Assembly: GCA_027484425.1 (NCBI GenBank)
Contig: JAIXSZ010000009.1
Coordinates: forward strand, 50,075 to 114,074
Direction of reading: 5' to 3'
DNA length: 64,000 bases
Source of the DNA: Sphingobacteriales bacterium
GTDB lineage: Bacteria > Bacteroidota > Bacteroidia > Chitinophagales > Chitinophagaceae
Below the pieces are notes generated by a model. It did not search any database, was not told where the DNA came from, and saw nothing but the letters and a program-made list of their open reading frames with translations. Made by a program: the position numbers and the translations under genes. Of the stretch, positions 1 to 9,064 are shown one piece after another (positions within the stretch are counted from its first letter, which is position 1; each line of letters opens with the position of its first letter).

Positions 1-258
1 GAAAAATACCTACTAGATCATGGACATGATCTTACATTCATAAAAGAGTTGGTAGATGCAACTGTTGCGCTGCGCAATGCACGCAGGCGTACGTTGGGCT
101 TATCGCTGATATTGGCGGGTGGGGTAGTGTGTTTTCTTAGTTTCCTGCTCACCATCACTGGTGTTTTTTCGGGTACTGATGGTCATGGTTTTGCACTATT
201 TGGGCTTACATCGATAGGGGTGATTATAGTGTTTGTTGGATTTACTTATGTATTCTAA
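1..258 (+). CDS. C-terminal part of a small membrane protein (5'-truncated by window edge)
   Basis: The reading frame is open from base 1 and stops at 256-258, so only the last 85 codons are visible and the real start lies outside the window. The visible part has a short polar stretch followed by an Arg-rich turn (NARRRT) and two hydrophobic segments (about residues 33-54 and 66-85), which indicates two transmembrane helices with a short Gly/Asp-containing loop. An internal TTG at 49 could be read as a start, but the frame continues upstream without interruption. I do not recognise the family. Confidence 0.6.
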   Translation, partial: EKYLLDHGHDLTFIKELVDATVALRNARRRTLGLSLILAGGVVCFLSFLLTITGVFSGTDGHGFALFGLTSIGVIIVFVGFTYVF

Positions 259-289
259 CATTGTTCGTTAGTCGTTTATCTTTCTGCAT

Positions 290-739
290 CTATTCTTCTT
301 TAGTATCCATCACTATAGTTACTGGACCATCATTAGTGAGACTCACTTTCATATCTGCACCAAATACACCAGTCGCAACATGTTTGCCCAGTTGCAAACT
401 CAGTTGATTGCAAAAGTATTCGTATAATGTGGTGGCTACATCGGGTTTGGCAGCCTTAATAAACGAGGGTCTATTACCCTTTTTGTAAGCAGCATGAAGT
501 GTGAACTGACTTATTACAAGTATCTCTCCGTTAGTTTGTTTTATATCGAGATTCATTTTGCCATTTTCGTCATTCATCACCCTTAGTTGGACTATTTTAG
601 TGGCCAGCCACTCTGCATCAATAATCGCATCGGCATGCTCAACACCTATCAGTATCATGTATCCTGCTCCTATTGCTGCTTTTACTTTACCATTGATAGT
701 TACGCTGGCCTCAGATACCCGTTGTATAACAGCTCGCAT
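290..739 (-). CDS. dtd: D-aminoacyl-tRNA deacylase (DTD)
   Basis: DTD hydrolyses D-aminoacyl-tRNA (and Gly-tRNA(Ala)) to recycle tRNA and keep D-amino acids out of protein. The 149-residue length is typical. The two signature loops are present: SQFTL at residues 77-81 and the Gly-cisPro loop NDGPVT at 136-141, which form the chiral pocket across the dimer. The N-terminus MRAVIQRVSEASV is the standard DTD opening. It is divergent from mnmE, with 114 bp between their starts. Identification is secure; no regulatory site is obvious. Confidence 0.96.
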   Translation of the reverse strand: MRAVIQRVSEASVTINGKVKAAIGAGYMILIGVEHADAIIDAEWLATKIVQLRVMNDENGKMNLDIKQTNGEILVISQFTLHAAYKKGNRPSFIKAAKPDVATTLYEYFCNQLSLQLGKHVATGVFGADMKVSLTNDGPVTIVMDTKEE

Positions 740-853
740 CGTTGTTCTTTTTTTGTACTAATGTAGCCAGTTTTTAAATAGTTAAGCACTTCATTTTTGG
801 GTATTATCGGATGTTTCATCTCAAGCTCATCTATTACCGTTAATTTTGCTTTT

Positions 854-2245
854 ATGCATCAGCTTACAGATACGATAGTAGCAATAGCCACTCCACCCGG
901 TGAGGGTGCCATAGGTATAATTCGTCTTAGTGGTCCAGATGCTATTAACATTGCACAGGCTCACTTTCGCGGGGCTGATTTAACAAAGCAAACATCGCAC
1001 ACTTTGCATTTTGGACGTGTAGTGCATGAAGGGGTGGTTATAGATGAGGTGGTGGTGAGCCTGTACAAGGGGCCTCGAAGCTATACTGGACAAGATGTGG
1101 TAGAGGTGTCCTGTCATGGGTCTGCGTATATACTTCAAACAGTACTATCAACTTATGCTGCTTCTGGTGCCCGACTGGCACAGCCTGGCGAATTTACGAT
1201 GCGTGCTTTTTTAAATGGTAAGCTCGACCTGACACAAGCTGAGGCTGTTGCAGACCTCATAGCCAGTAATAGTAGTGGTGCACATAAAGCAGCTATGCAT
1301 AACCTGCGTGGGGGTTTTTCACACGACCTTGCTGCCATGCGCGAGCAGCTCATACGTTTCAGTGCCCTAATAGAATTGGAGCTAGATTTCAGTCAGGAAG
1401 ATGTGGAGTTTGCAGATCGTACGCAGTTTTATAGTCTCATTAACCAAATCACTCTAACCACCCAGCAGTTGGCTAGTTCTTTCACGCTGGGCAATGCTAT
1501 TAAAAATGGAGTAAGTGTAGCAATAGCGGGTAAACCTAATGCTGGCAAAAGCACCTTGCTCAATGCACTACTGAACGAAGAGCGTGCTATAGTAAGCGAG
1601 ATAGCTGGCACCACACGCGACACTATAGAAGAAGTACTTAACATCAACGGCATACTATACCGGCTTATAGATACAGCGGGCATTCGTCAGCATACAACCG
1701 ACCTTATAGAGCAGCAAGGTATAGCTCGTAGCCGCACTGCTATGAGCAAGGCTGATATTGTTATTTACTTGTTTGATGTTGCAGGTTTTCTAAACTCTGA
1801 TTATGAGCATAACGACCTATTGGCACAGATAGAGTCTTTCCGCTCATCGGATACAACATTCCTTGTGGTAGGTAACAAAGCTGACATACCTGGTTTGCAA
1901 TCGGCAGCCGCTGCTATGCAGTCATTGGGAGTGCCAGTTTTACTCATTTCTGCACGTAATAAAGAGCATATTACTGACCTTAAAGATGCTCTTTATAACC
2001 TGGTAACAGGTGGGCAAATACAGCATGAAGGCACCATTGTGACCAATGCACGCCACTACGCGGCTTTGCAAGACGTACTAACCTCTCTGGCTGACATCAA
2101 GAGTGGAATGGATACTAATTTGCCTGGTGACTTATTATCGCTGGATATTCGCAGGTGCCTTCATTTTCTTGGCACCATTACCGGTCAGGTAACTACAGAA
2201 GATAAATTGGATTATATTTTTTCGAAGTTTTGTATCGGGAAGTAG
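854..2245 (+). CDS. mnmE: tRNA modification GTPase MnmE
   Basis: MnmE works with MnmG to add the carboxymethylaminomethyl group to U34 of certain tRNAs. The ATG at 854 is chosen because the protein then begins with the family's usual TDTIVAIATPPGEGAIG region; an in-frame start 57 bases upstream would add 19 atypical residues. The 463-residue product has the N-terminal folate-binding domain, a central G domain with P-loop GKPNAGKST (226-234), DTAG (273-276) and NKAD (341-344), and ends in the conserved C-terminal CIGK motif, whose Cys is needed for modification. Complete and normal in length. Confidence 0.97.
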   Translation: MHQLTDTIVAIATPPGEGAIGIIRLSGPDAINIAQAHFRGADLTKQTSHTLHFGRVVHEGVVIDEVVVSLYKGPRSYTGQDVVEVSCHGSAYILQTVLSTYAASGARLAQPGEFTMRAFLNGKLDLTQAEAVADLIASNSSGAHKAAMHNLRGGFSHDLAAMREQLIRFSALIELELDFSQEDVEFADRTQFYSLINQITLTTQQLASSFTLGNAIKNGVSVAIAGKPNAGKSTLLNALLNEERAIVSEIAGTTRDTIEEVLNINGILYRLIDTAGIRQHTTDLIEQQGIARSRTAMSKADIVIYLFDVAGFLNSDYEHNDLLAQIESFRSSDTTFLVVGNKADIPGLQSAAAAMQSLGVPVLLISARNKEHITDLKDALYNLVTGGQIQHEGTIVTNARHYAALQDVLTSLADIKSGMDTNLPGDLLSLDIRRCLHFLGTITGQVTTEDKLDYIFSKFCIGK

Positions 2246-2473
2246 GAAGGATAAATGCTACTTGAAAAATAGGAATGCCAGATCGTTGTGGATTAGATTA
2301 AATATATCAAACGCTACAATAGCACTAATTATATATCAGCTTTAGTTTCGTTTGAGGCTATCAAAAGTCAATAATAATTAATAGATAAAGGTATACTATG
2401 TTATTGTGCCTTTCATTTTTCCGATTTTAGATTCCTGAATTCACATCGGGAATATCGAGTAAATGTAAGTACG

Positions 2474-3034
2474 CTACTTATTGAACAAATTCATCGCTTT
2501 GGTGATGCCTTGTGTAGCAAAACATTCAATGGCATCAATGGTTTTAAGTAAAGATTCTTGAACAATAGGCATCTCTGAAGGTTTCCATTTTCCTAATACA
2601 AACTCTACCTGCCTGCCTTTGGGGAAGTCGCTTCCTATGCCAAACCGCAAACGTGGGTAATTATTGTGTGTAAGCACAAGATTTATGTTTTTAAGACCAT
2701 TGTGCCCAGCATCGCTACCTGTAGCACGCAGGCGAAGCGTGCCAAGCGGTAGCGCTAAGTCATCTACAATCACCAATGTGTTTTCTATAGCTATTTTTTC
2801 TTTGTCCATCCAATACTTCAAGGCTTTGCCGCTCAGGTTCATGTATGTGGTTGGTTTTATTACTACAAATGTTTTACCCTTCCATCGCACTTCGGCTACA
2901 AATGCATGGCGGTCGAGTGTAAAAGAACCTCCATTTTTAATGACAAAAGTATCGGCAACATCAAAACCTATGTTGTGGCGGGTGGCATCATATTCAGCCC
3001 CAATATTTCCCAGTCCAACAATTAAAAATTTCAT
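2474..3034 (-). CDS. pth: Peptidyl-tRNA hydrolase
   Basis: Pth releases peptides from prematurely dissociated peptidyl-tRNA. The start at 3034 gives MKFLIVGLGN, the canonical N-terminus; an upstream start adds eight residues not expected in the family. The 186-residue protein carries the catalytic His20 in ATRHNIGF, the substrate-binding Asn10 and Asn66 (TYMNLSG), the Asp pair at 91-92 (VDDLALP) and the HNGL motif at 111. It is convergent with mnmE across 228 bp with no recognised gene. Identification is secure. Confidence 0.96.
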   Translation of the reverse strand: MKFLIVGLGNIGAEYDATRHNIGFDVADTFVIKNGGSFTLDRHAFVAEVRWKGKTFVVIKPTTYMNLSGKALKYWMDKEKIAIENTLVIVDDLALPLGTLRLRATGSDAGHNGLKNINLVLTHNNYPRLRFGIGSDFPKGRQVEFVLGKWKPSEMPIVQESLLKTIDAIECFATQGITKAMNLFNK

Positions 3035-3097
3035 AAGGCTAAGGTAAGGAACCTTCACTTTATTCTGTAATCATACTAGTAGATCAATGCAAAATAC

Positions 3098-3133
3098 CCC
3101 AATAAAATAGGGGGCAACCCATTGGCTGCCCCC
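3098..3133 (-). terminator. Rho-independent terminator of the M16 protease operon
   Basis: A stem GGGGGCA (3110-3116) pairs with TGCCCCC (3127-3133), with a partial inner C-C/G-G extension. Read on the minus strand it is followed by a U-rich tract (TATTTTATT). It lies just past the stop of the downstream M16 gene and upstream of pth, so it separates the two units. Confidence 0.75.
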
Positions 3134-3157
3134 TCTGAAATGTTTGCTTAAATACCA

Positions 3158-5266
3158 TTATTTAAACTCAGTATCAGGTATGTTTTTATTAACCTCTACT
3201 GTTTGTACTTTCAAATTCAGGCTCATGCCACCAGCAGGTATACTCATAAAGTAGGGCATTTTGTAGCCGTTAGTGCCAGGTATTTCTCTGTAGTCCGACA
3301 TGTCAGTAGACTGGGAAACCTCATTGCCTTGTGGATCTTTTTCAAATTTAGTTTGCCTTACGAGGAGACCGCTTTTCTGGTCAAAGTATTCTACAGTTTT
3401 TTTATTGGCAGCATCTATAGATTCTATGATGTAAGCATCTGTGCCTTCGATAGTTTCCATACCTTTCAGTGTGCGTTTGATGCCATACATAGCGTCATGC
3501 AATTCTGCTTGCATATCAGCTTCTTGCTTGGTTTCAGCTATTTCTTCTGCTTCCAGATCTTTACGATTGCCTTGCGCTTCCTGATATCCTTTAGTGCCAT
3601 CAAATACTTTTTTCTGGAAGGTCATTTTTTTGCCACCCATATCAGCTTCTACCGTTTGTCTCAATTTCATCCCAGATTTCTTTGCAATTGTAACTGTTAG
3701 GGCCATTCCTTGCAATTCCGTAGTGCTGATCACTTTTATGTCTTTGAGGCTGTTTAGTGCTTTATCACCACCTATTGCTGATACGTATTTTTTGTATACA
3801 TCGTCAGCCGTAAGTCCTAGTGGAGCTGCTTTTACATCAGTAGGTGTAATGGGTTTGCCTGAATAATCATAATAATCCAGTTTGCCATCTGCTGAGAAAC
3901 GGGCGAGTTTATTGCCCACTTCTTCTCTGCTACCAGCAACGACAATGTTGGCGTTATCGGGACGGATATATTTCTGAGCAGTCTGAAGTACATCATCTGC
4001 AGTTACCGCGCTCAGATTCTTGAGGTAGTTTTTGTAGTAGTCAGCTGGCATGTTGTAACGCACTGTATTTATTGCAAACTGAGCTATACGTTTTGGATCT
4101 TCAAGACCTATGGCAAAGTTCCCAGAGATATAGTTGATAGTGTTTTGTAATGTACTATCACTTACTTTTTCGGTGCGTATGATACGCATCTCATTCAGCA
4201 AAGCTTCCAATGCACTGTCTGAAACTGCATTTTTACATTTAAGTTCAGCTGTGAAGTTACCACATACATCATCTTCGCTGAGAGAAGAATAAGAGCCATA
4301 ACCCCAGCCATGTTTTTCTCGGATGTTCTGGAAGAGACGTCCCTGTGAACCTCCGCCCAAAATAGTGTTGGTAACACGTGCCTTGATAACATCAGGCATT
4401 CCAGGTTTTAGATCTGCTATTGGGTAGGTAACATTAATTACGCTTTGTACAGCCGATGTACGAGGTGCAAAAGAAACTTTTGTAGGCTTGTTTGGCGCAG
4501 TAGCTGGAGCAGGATAGTTAACCGCTACAACATTGGTTTTTTGCCATTTGCCAAAGTGCTTTTCTATAATTGGCTTCATTTCAGCAGCAGTAACATCGCC
4601 TACAATAGCCATGTAGGCTACATTAGGGCGGAAATAATTTTTGTAATAGCTATTGCAACGCTCCAGTGATATTTTCTTTACAGTTTCCTGTGTAGCTACC
4701 TGTCCGTAAGGGTGAGTAACGCCGTAGTTGACCACAGAAGTTACGTTGTCTACCATTGCATCTGGCTCGTTTTTCTGAGTTTCCAGACCCGAAAGCATTT
4801 TTTTCTTAGCCTTGTCCAGCTCATCTTGGCTTATTACTGCATTCATAGCCACATCTGCCATCAGTTCAAATATTTTGTCCTGATACTTTTTGAGACCCAT
4901 AGCCTGAATACTTTCGCTGCTTACATACAGCCCCGCACCCATTTGGTCTATCTCGCTGTTAAGTTTGTCTTTACTGCGGCTAGTAGTACCAGTCATTAGC
5001 AGTTCAGACATCATGTCGGCAAAGCCAGCCATGTCGCCTTCCAATTCTGGTTTTACATCCAGTTGAATGCTACAATTTATGGTAGGGAGTTTGTGGTTTT
5101 CTACCACAAAAACCCGCATACCATTTGCCAAGGTAAAACTCTCTGTTTTGCCAAGCGTAATTTCGGGGGCAGGACCCGGTTTTGGTTTTATGCTGCGGTT
5201 TACTGGTTGTGCATAAGATGCACTTACCATTGCCAGAGCTAATATAGATAATGTTATTTTTTTCAT
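3158..5266 (-). CDS. Secreted M16-family peptidase homologue lacking the zinc motif, with C-terminal extension
   Basis: The start at 5266 (MKKITLSILALAMVSASYAQ) gives a clear signal peptide; the 22 residues upstream in frame are not protein-like. The 702-residue protein has the two M16 half-domains, but where active members have HxxEH this one reads FADMMSELLMTGT, so zinc ligands and catalytic Glu are absent. Catalytically dead subunits normally pair with an active partner, and the active gene lies directly upstream (80 bp apart, same strand). The last ~220 residues (from about ADDVYKKYVSAIGG) form an extra domain resembling LolA-like or lipoprotein-sorting folds often attached to Bacteroidota M16 proteins. 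It is probably the accessory subunit of a periplasmic heterodimeric protease. Confidence 0.88.
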   Translation of the reverse strand: MKKITLSILALAMVSASYAQPVNRSIKPKPGPAPEITLGKTESFTLANGMRVFVVENHKLPTINCSIQLDVKPELEGDMAGFADMMSELLMTGTTSRSKDKLNSEIDQMGAGLYVSSESIQAMGLKKYQDKIFELMADVAMNAVISQDELDKAKKKMLSGLETQKNEPDAMVDNVTSVVNYGVTHPYGQVATQETVKKISLERCNSYYKNYFRPNVAYMAIVGDVTAAEMKPIIEKHFGKWQKTNVVAVNYPAPATAPNKPTKVSFAPRTSAVQSVINVTYPIADLKPGMPDVIKARVTNTILGGGSQGRLFQNIREKHGWGYGSYSSLSEDDVCGNFTAELKCKNAVSDSALEALLNEMRIIRTEKVSDSTLQNTINYISGNFAIGLEDPKRIAQFAINTVRYNMPADYYKNYLKNLSAVTADDVLQTAQKYIRPDNANIVVAGSREEVGNKLARFSADGKLDYYDYSGKPITPTDVKAAPLGLTADDVYKKYVSAIGGDKALNSLKDIKVISTTELQGMALTVTIAKKSGMKLRQTVEADMGGKKMTFQKKVFDGTKGYQEAQGNRKDLEAEEIAETKQEADMQAELHDAMYGIKRTLKGMETIEGTDAYIIESIDAANKKTVEYFDQKSGLLVRQTKFEKDPQGNEVSQSTDMSDYREIPGTNGYKMPYFMSIPAGGMSLNLKVQTVEVNKNIPDTEFK

Positions 5267-5346
5267 TACTGAGTTTTTTAAGCTGTTTAGCTGAATTGTT
5301 TTTCTATTGAAAAGATTAAAAGAGGGTTGCAATAATTGCCTTCAGA

Positions 5347-6714
5347 TTACTTTCCTCCGGGTTTATTGGCACTTTCCTGTGTTTTGTTCTCTTCAGACTT
5401 CGGCAAGTAGTGTATCACCAAACGATTTTCTTTCGTGAAATATTTGTTTGCTACACGCTTAATATCTTCCTTGGTTACTTTTTTGTATTTGTCTAGTTCG
5501 GTGTTGATTAGGTCTGCATTGCCTTGGAAAGTGTAGTAGGTAGCCAGATTAGTAGCTACACCCAATACTTTCTGATTTTGCTCTACAAAGTCATTTTCAG
5601 CTTGATTTTGAAGTTTGCGGTATTCTTCATCAGTGATACCATCTTTTTTTAGTTTCTCAATTTCAGCTAGCAGTGATTTTTCCAAGTCGTCGGCAGTTAC
5701 GCCCATATTTGCAATACCCAGCATAATAGCCAATCCTGGTTCTTCATTGCCGAGGTCGAAAGAAGCTGTTTGTATGGCTTTTTCTTGTTTGTCGGCTACT
5801 TCTTTTTCAAATCTTGAGCTTTTACCTTTAGACATCAACTGTGTAAGCAACTGAATAGCGTAATAATCGTGTGTGCCTTGCTTAGGTATGTGGTAGGCAA
5901 GTACTACACCTGGTAGCTGCACATTGTCGTAAAACTTCACACGTTTTTCGGCTGTTTGCACTGGTTCTACCTCTGTAGGGCGGGGTATTGGTTTGGTGCC
6001 CTTGGGTATATCTGCATAGTACTTGTTGATGAGAGCCTTGGTTTGTGCCTGGTTGATGTCGCCAGCTATAACCATAACAGCGTTGTTAGGCACATAAAAC
6101 GTTTTGTAAAAAGACATAAACTCATCCATAGTGGCTTGGTCTATGTATTGCTCTTTGCCTATTGGGCTCCACTTGTAGGGGTAAGTAGTGTATGCATTTT
6201 CGAAAATAACATTGATCAACTGACCGTAAGGTGTGTTGTCGTAGCGTTGTTTTTTCTCTTCTTTCACTACTTTACGTTGCGTTTCTACACCTATGTCATC
6301 TATTTTGGCATGGAGCATACGCTCAGATTCCATCCACAATGCCAGTTCTAATTGGTTTGACGGTAACACCTCGTAGTAAAAAGTACGGTCTTGGGTGGTG
6401 TTGGCGTTTAACTGACCACCTGCCGACTGAACGAGTTTCATAAACTCACCACGCTTTATGTTCTCACTACCTTCGAACAACAGATGCTCAAAAAAGTGAG
6501 CGAAACCAGTGCGCTCAGGATGCTCGTTTTTGGAGCCTACATGGTACATAACAGACACTGCTACGATAGGCGTAGAGTGGTCTTCGTGCAGAATAACCGT
6601 TAGTCCGTTTGGCATGGTGTACTGCGTGTAACTGATTTTGGCTTCAGCCTGTTTTGCACTGGCAGTCAGTAACGACACACCCAACAAAAGACCGTAAAAA
6701 GCATTTCGCTTCAT
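5347..6714 (-). CDS. Secreted zinc protease, M16 family (active subunit)
   Basis: A 455-residue protein with an N-terminal signal peptide (ending near AKQAEA). The inverted zinc motif HFFEH is at residues 73-77 and the third ligand is a downstream Glu in KEEKKQR (about 152-153), as expected for pitrilysin/insulinase-type peptidases. Two M16 half-domains follow. It is the first gene of a two-gene operon with the inactive homologue. A -7 box (TATTTTTG) lies about 20 bases upstream. The C-terminus is Lys/Glu-rich. The substrate is unknown; related pairs degrade peptides in the periplasm. Confidence 0.9.
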   Translation of the reverse strand: MKRNAFYGLLLGVSLLTASAKQAEAKISYTQYTMPNGLTVILHEDHSTPIVAVSVMYHVGSKNEHPERTGFAHFFEHLLFEGSENIKRGEFMKLVQSAGGQLNANTTQDRTFYYEVLPSNQLELALWMESERMLHAKIDDIGVETQRKVVKEEKKQRYDNTPYGQLINVIFENAYTTYPYKWSPIGKEQYIDQATMDEFMSFYKTFYVPNNAVMVIAGDINQAQTKALINKYYADIPKGTKPIPRPTEVEPVQTAEKRVKFYDNVQLPGVVLAYHIPKQGTHDYYAIQLLTQLMSKGKSSRFEKEVADKQEKAIQTASFDLGNEEPGLAIMLGIANMGVTADDLEKSLLAEIEKLKKDGITDEEYRKLQNQAENDFVEQNQKVLGVATNLATYYTFQGNADLINTELDKYKKVTKEDIKRVANKYFTKENRLVIHYLPKSEENKTQESANKPGGK

Positions 6715-6733
6715 ATTTTAAAATTATTTGCGA

Positions 6734-6741
6734 CAAAAATA
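6734..6741 (-). promoter_or_regulatory. Bacteroidota -7 box for the M16 operon
   Basis: On the minus strand the sequence reads TATTTTTG, a full match to TAnnTTTG, and ends 20 bases before the ATG at 6714. No clear -33 TTTG was seen at the right distance. Confidence 0.5.
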
Positions 6742-6982
6742 GTGTTTGAGTTGTAATTACTGCCTTTTTTGTTCAAAATTCCCCCATTTTTTCCCTCTAA
6801 AGTCAATAATATCTTGGCTAGGGTAGCCTAAGTGTTTTATTGAATTATAATGTTTGAGATTTCTGTTGTTCGAAAGGGTATTGAAACTTAATTTCTGGCC
6901 ATTTTATCATTGTGTGAATTGTGGCATGATTTTTTCCTTTCTCATTGTTATACAAATTACATTATCTAACTTTACAACATCT

Positions 6983-7213
6983 ATGTATAGGCTTTACGAC
7001 ATCAAGGATTTTATAGAGTGGAAGGCTTTTGGCGTGTGTAGTGCTATAGGCGAACGCATGGGTGTAGCTACATCTCGCATTCGGTTGTGGTTTATATACA
7101 TATCTTTCCTCACTATGGGGTCGCCGGTGATAGTATATATGGTGTTGGCTTTTTGGCTCAATATGAAGCAGTATATATTGCTTCGCCGCCGCAATCCGCT
7201 AAGGTGGCTATAA
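6983..7213 (+). CDS. PspC-domain small membrane protein
   Basis: The ATG at 6983 is preferred: the protein then starts MYRLYDIKDF and consists of one PspC-like unit, with FGVCSAIGERMGV then RIRLWFIYISF and a second hydrophobic stretch (VIVYMVLAFWL). The frame extends upstream but the added 43 residues look non-coding. PspC domains occur in phage-shock and envelope-stress proteins; stand-alone copies in Bacteroidota have no defined role. Here it is a 76-residue single-domain copy with basic residues at both ends. No psp gene is adjacent. Confidence 0.75.
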   Translation: MYRLYDIKDFIEWKAFGVCSAIGERMGVATSRIRLWFIYISFLTMGSPVIVYMVLAFWLNMKQYILLRRRNPLRWL

Positions 7214-7270
7214 TTCATTTGTTTGATTTGCAATAAGTTTTATTATTAGTAGTTGCTGACCAAAATCATA

Positions 7271-7300
7271 TTGGTGTGCAGAAGATGTAATGTATTTTTG
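7271..7300 (+). promoter_or_regulatory. Promoter for trhO
   Basis: A -33-like TTGG at 7271-7274 and a perfect -7 box TATTTTTG at 7293-7300, spaced as in Bacteroidota promoters (22 bases start to start). The ATG follows at 7345, which leaves a leader of about 38 bases. Confidence 0.6.
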
Positions 7301-7344
7301 TGCTGCAATTTGATTTTTCACTCATAAAAACACGACTGTACACC

Positions 7345-8409
7345 ATGCCAGTGTTACACAACCGCGTAAATAATGAGGAACTGAAACAGCGTATGCTGGC
7401 CGAAACTGAGCCTCGTACGACAGTGTCCTTCTACAAATATTTTCATATACCAGATCCGGTATTATTCAGAAACAGTTTATATCTCAGTTTTTCCGAACTA
7501 AAGGTTTTCGGTAGGGTGTATATAGCCAATGAGGGTATTAATGGTCAAGTAAGTGTGCCAGCCAGCAACTATGAAGCTATGCGAGATGCGTTGTATGCTG
7601 CGGCGCCTGAGCTGAATGGTATAAGGATGAATATTGCACTAGATGACGATGGAAAGTCGTTTTGGGTGCTGCGAATGAAGGTGCGCCCCAAAATAGTAGC
7701 CGATGGTATAGAAGACCCTACATTTGACATGGCTAGAACTGGAAAGTACCTGAAAGCCAAGGAATATAATGAACTGTCATCGGCACCAGATACAATAATA
7801 GTAGACATGCGCAACCACTATGAGTATGAAGTGGGGCATTTTGAAAATGCGATAGAGGTGCCATCAGATACATTCAGAGACCAGTTGCCGATGGCTGCTG
7901 ATATGCTGCGTGGTAATGAGGATAAAAATATCATTATGTACTGTACCGGAGGCATAAGGTGCGAAAAAGCTAGTGCCTACATGCTGCATCATGGGTTCAA
8001 AAACGTGTTTCATGTAGAAGGGGGGATTATAGAATATGCCAGAAAAGCAAAAGAGGAAAACTTGCCGATAAAGTTTAAGGGTAAAAACTTTGTTTTTGAC
8101 GAGCGGCTGGGTGAGCGCATAACCGATGATGTGCTTGCTGAGTGTCATGTATGCGGCGCTCCTTGCGATGCACATACCAACTGTAAAAATGATGGGTGTC
8201 ATTTGCTATTTATACAGTGCCCAACTTGTGCGGAAAAATATGAAGGCTGCTGTAGCCTAGAATGTATGGAGGAAAAGAACCTACCTGATGATCAGCAGCG
8301 CGAACACCGAGCCGGTAGGGAAAACGGCATGATGATTTTCAATAAATCTAAACAGCATCCGCTACGTAAGCACAGGAGTGAATGGAAGGCAATGCGGGGT
8401 GAGGAATAG
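7345..8409 (+). CDS. trhO: tRNA uridine(34) hydroxylase (TrhO/YceA rhodanese family)
   Basis: TrhO uses O2 to make 5-hydroxyuridine at position 34 of several tRNAs. The ATG at 7345 gives MPVLHNRV; an upstream in-frame start adds 15 residues that overlap the promoter. The 354-residue protein has the N-terminal acylphosphatase-like domain (ANEGINGQ), a central rhodanese domain with active-site loop CTGGIRC (first Cys at residue 200), and a C-terminal Cys-rich region (CHVCG...C..C....C..C....CC..EC) that probably binds metal. A strong hairpin terminator follows the stop. Together with mnmE it makes the region rich in wobble-position modification genes. Confidence 0.94.
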   Translation: MPVLHNRVNNEELKQRMLAETEPRTTVSFYKYFHIPDPVLFRNSLYLSFSELKVFGRVYIANEGINGQVSVPASNYEAMRDALYAAAPELNGIRMNIALDDDGKSFWVLRMKVRPKIVADGIEDPTFDMARTGKYLKAKEYNELSSAPDTIIVDMRNHYEYEVGHFENAIEVPSDTFRDQLPMAADMLRGNEDKNIIMYCTGGIRCEKASAYMLHHGFKNVFHVEGGIIEYARKAKEENLPIKFKGKNFVFDERLGERITDDVLAECHVCGAPCDAHTNCKNDGCHLLFIQCPTCAEKYEGCCSLECMEEKNLPDDQQREHRAGRENGMMIFNKSKQHPLRKHRSEWKAMRGEE

Positions 8410-8429
8410 TCTAGAAGATTGTATTTGTA

Positions 8430-8471
8430 TTAACTAATAACGCGGCAAATGTTTGTCGCGTTATTAGTTAA
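8430..8471. terminator. Bidirectional terminator between trhO and the DinB-like gene
   Basis: A 15-bp perfect inverted repeat (TTAACTAATAACGCG at 8430-8444 and its complement at 8457-8471), extended by a G-U pair and a few A-T pairs. It sits between convergent genes and probably ends both transcripts. Confidence 0.8.
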
Positions 8472-8489
8472 GAGTGTTACACACTTAGT

Positions 8490-8999
8490 TTACTTCCCAA
8501 AAGCTGCCATTTCATCGGCAGTGGGGCCATAAAAGCCGGGCAAAGGGATGTTTAACATTCGTAGATACACACCCAACTGTGCGCGATGGTGTACCAGATG
8601 GCTGTATGAATAGGAGCGTATCACTTCGCTTTTGGGCAAGACGAAGTGAATGGTTTCGCCAGTGCGCATAGTCCAACTTTTTTCGTAGTCTTCGTCTTTG
8701 CTGTTTTGAAGTGCACTTATTGCTTTTGCCACATTTTCTTCATGTATTGCCAGTAGCTCTTCTGTGGTAGTGGCTACTTTGGGTTTAAAGTCCATGTTTG
8801 CAAAGTCAATGCCATCGGTATGCAATGTCATGGCTGTCCATCCTGGTACTTCTGCAATATGTACCGCAAGTGCTCCTAGGCGCATAGATAGTGTGTGAGG
8901 TTTCCAGTCTGCTTTGTCAAGTGGCACCAGTTGTAGTATTTTACGGGTGTTGGCAGCTTCCTGCGTCAATTCTGCGATCAAAGATTCGTTAAGTGGCAT
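8490..8999 (-). CDS. DinB/YfiT-fold protein (putative metal-dependent transferase)
   Basis: A 169-residue soluble protein of the DinB four-helix-bundle superfamily. The characteristic His ligands are present: His47 in LAVHIAE and His134/His138 in SYSHLVHHRAQLG, with the family's ending motif GPTADE. Members include thiol S-transferases (YfiT/BstA types) and many proteins of unknown activity, so the substrate cannot be named. It is divergently arranged with the endonuclease/phosphatase gene (65 bp between starts). No damage-response site was seen. Confidence 0.85.
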   Translation of the reverse strand: MPLNESLIAELTQEAANTRKILQLVPLDKADWKPHTLSMRLGALAVHIAEVPGWTAMTLHTDGIDFANMDFKPKVATTTEELLAIHEENVAKAISALQNSKDEDYEKSWTMRTGETIHFVLPKSEVIRSYSYSHLVHHRAQLGVYLRMLNIPLPGFYGPTADEMAAFGK

Positions 9000-9008
9000 T
9001 GTAGCGTG

Positions 9009-9016
9009 TATTTTTG
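9009..9016 (+). promoter_or_regulatory. -7 box for the endonuclease/phosphatase gene
   Basis: TATTTTTG, a full match to the Bacteroidota -7 consensus, 48 bases upstream of the chosen ATG at 9065. It overlaps the 5' edge of the divergent DinB-like gene region. The -33 element is unclear. Confidence 0.45.
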
Positions 9017-9064
9017 CGGAAAGTAAACATTTTTTTTCCTAAACCTCCTGATCACAATTTTCTT

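Noticed and set aside
9014..9064. TTG-initiated extension of the endonuclease/phosphatase gene
   Set aside because: It overlaps the TATTTTTG promoter box and would put 17 residues before a good signal peptide.
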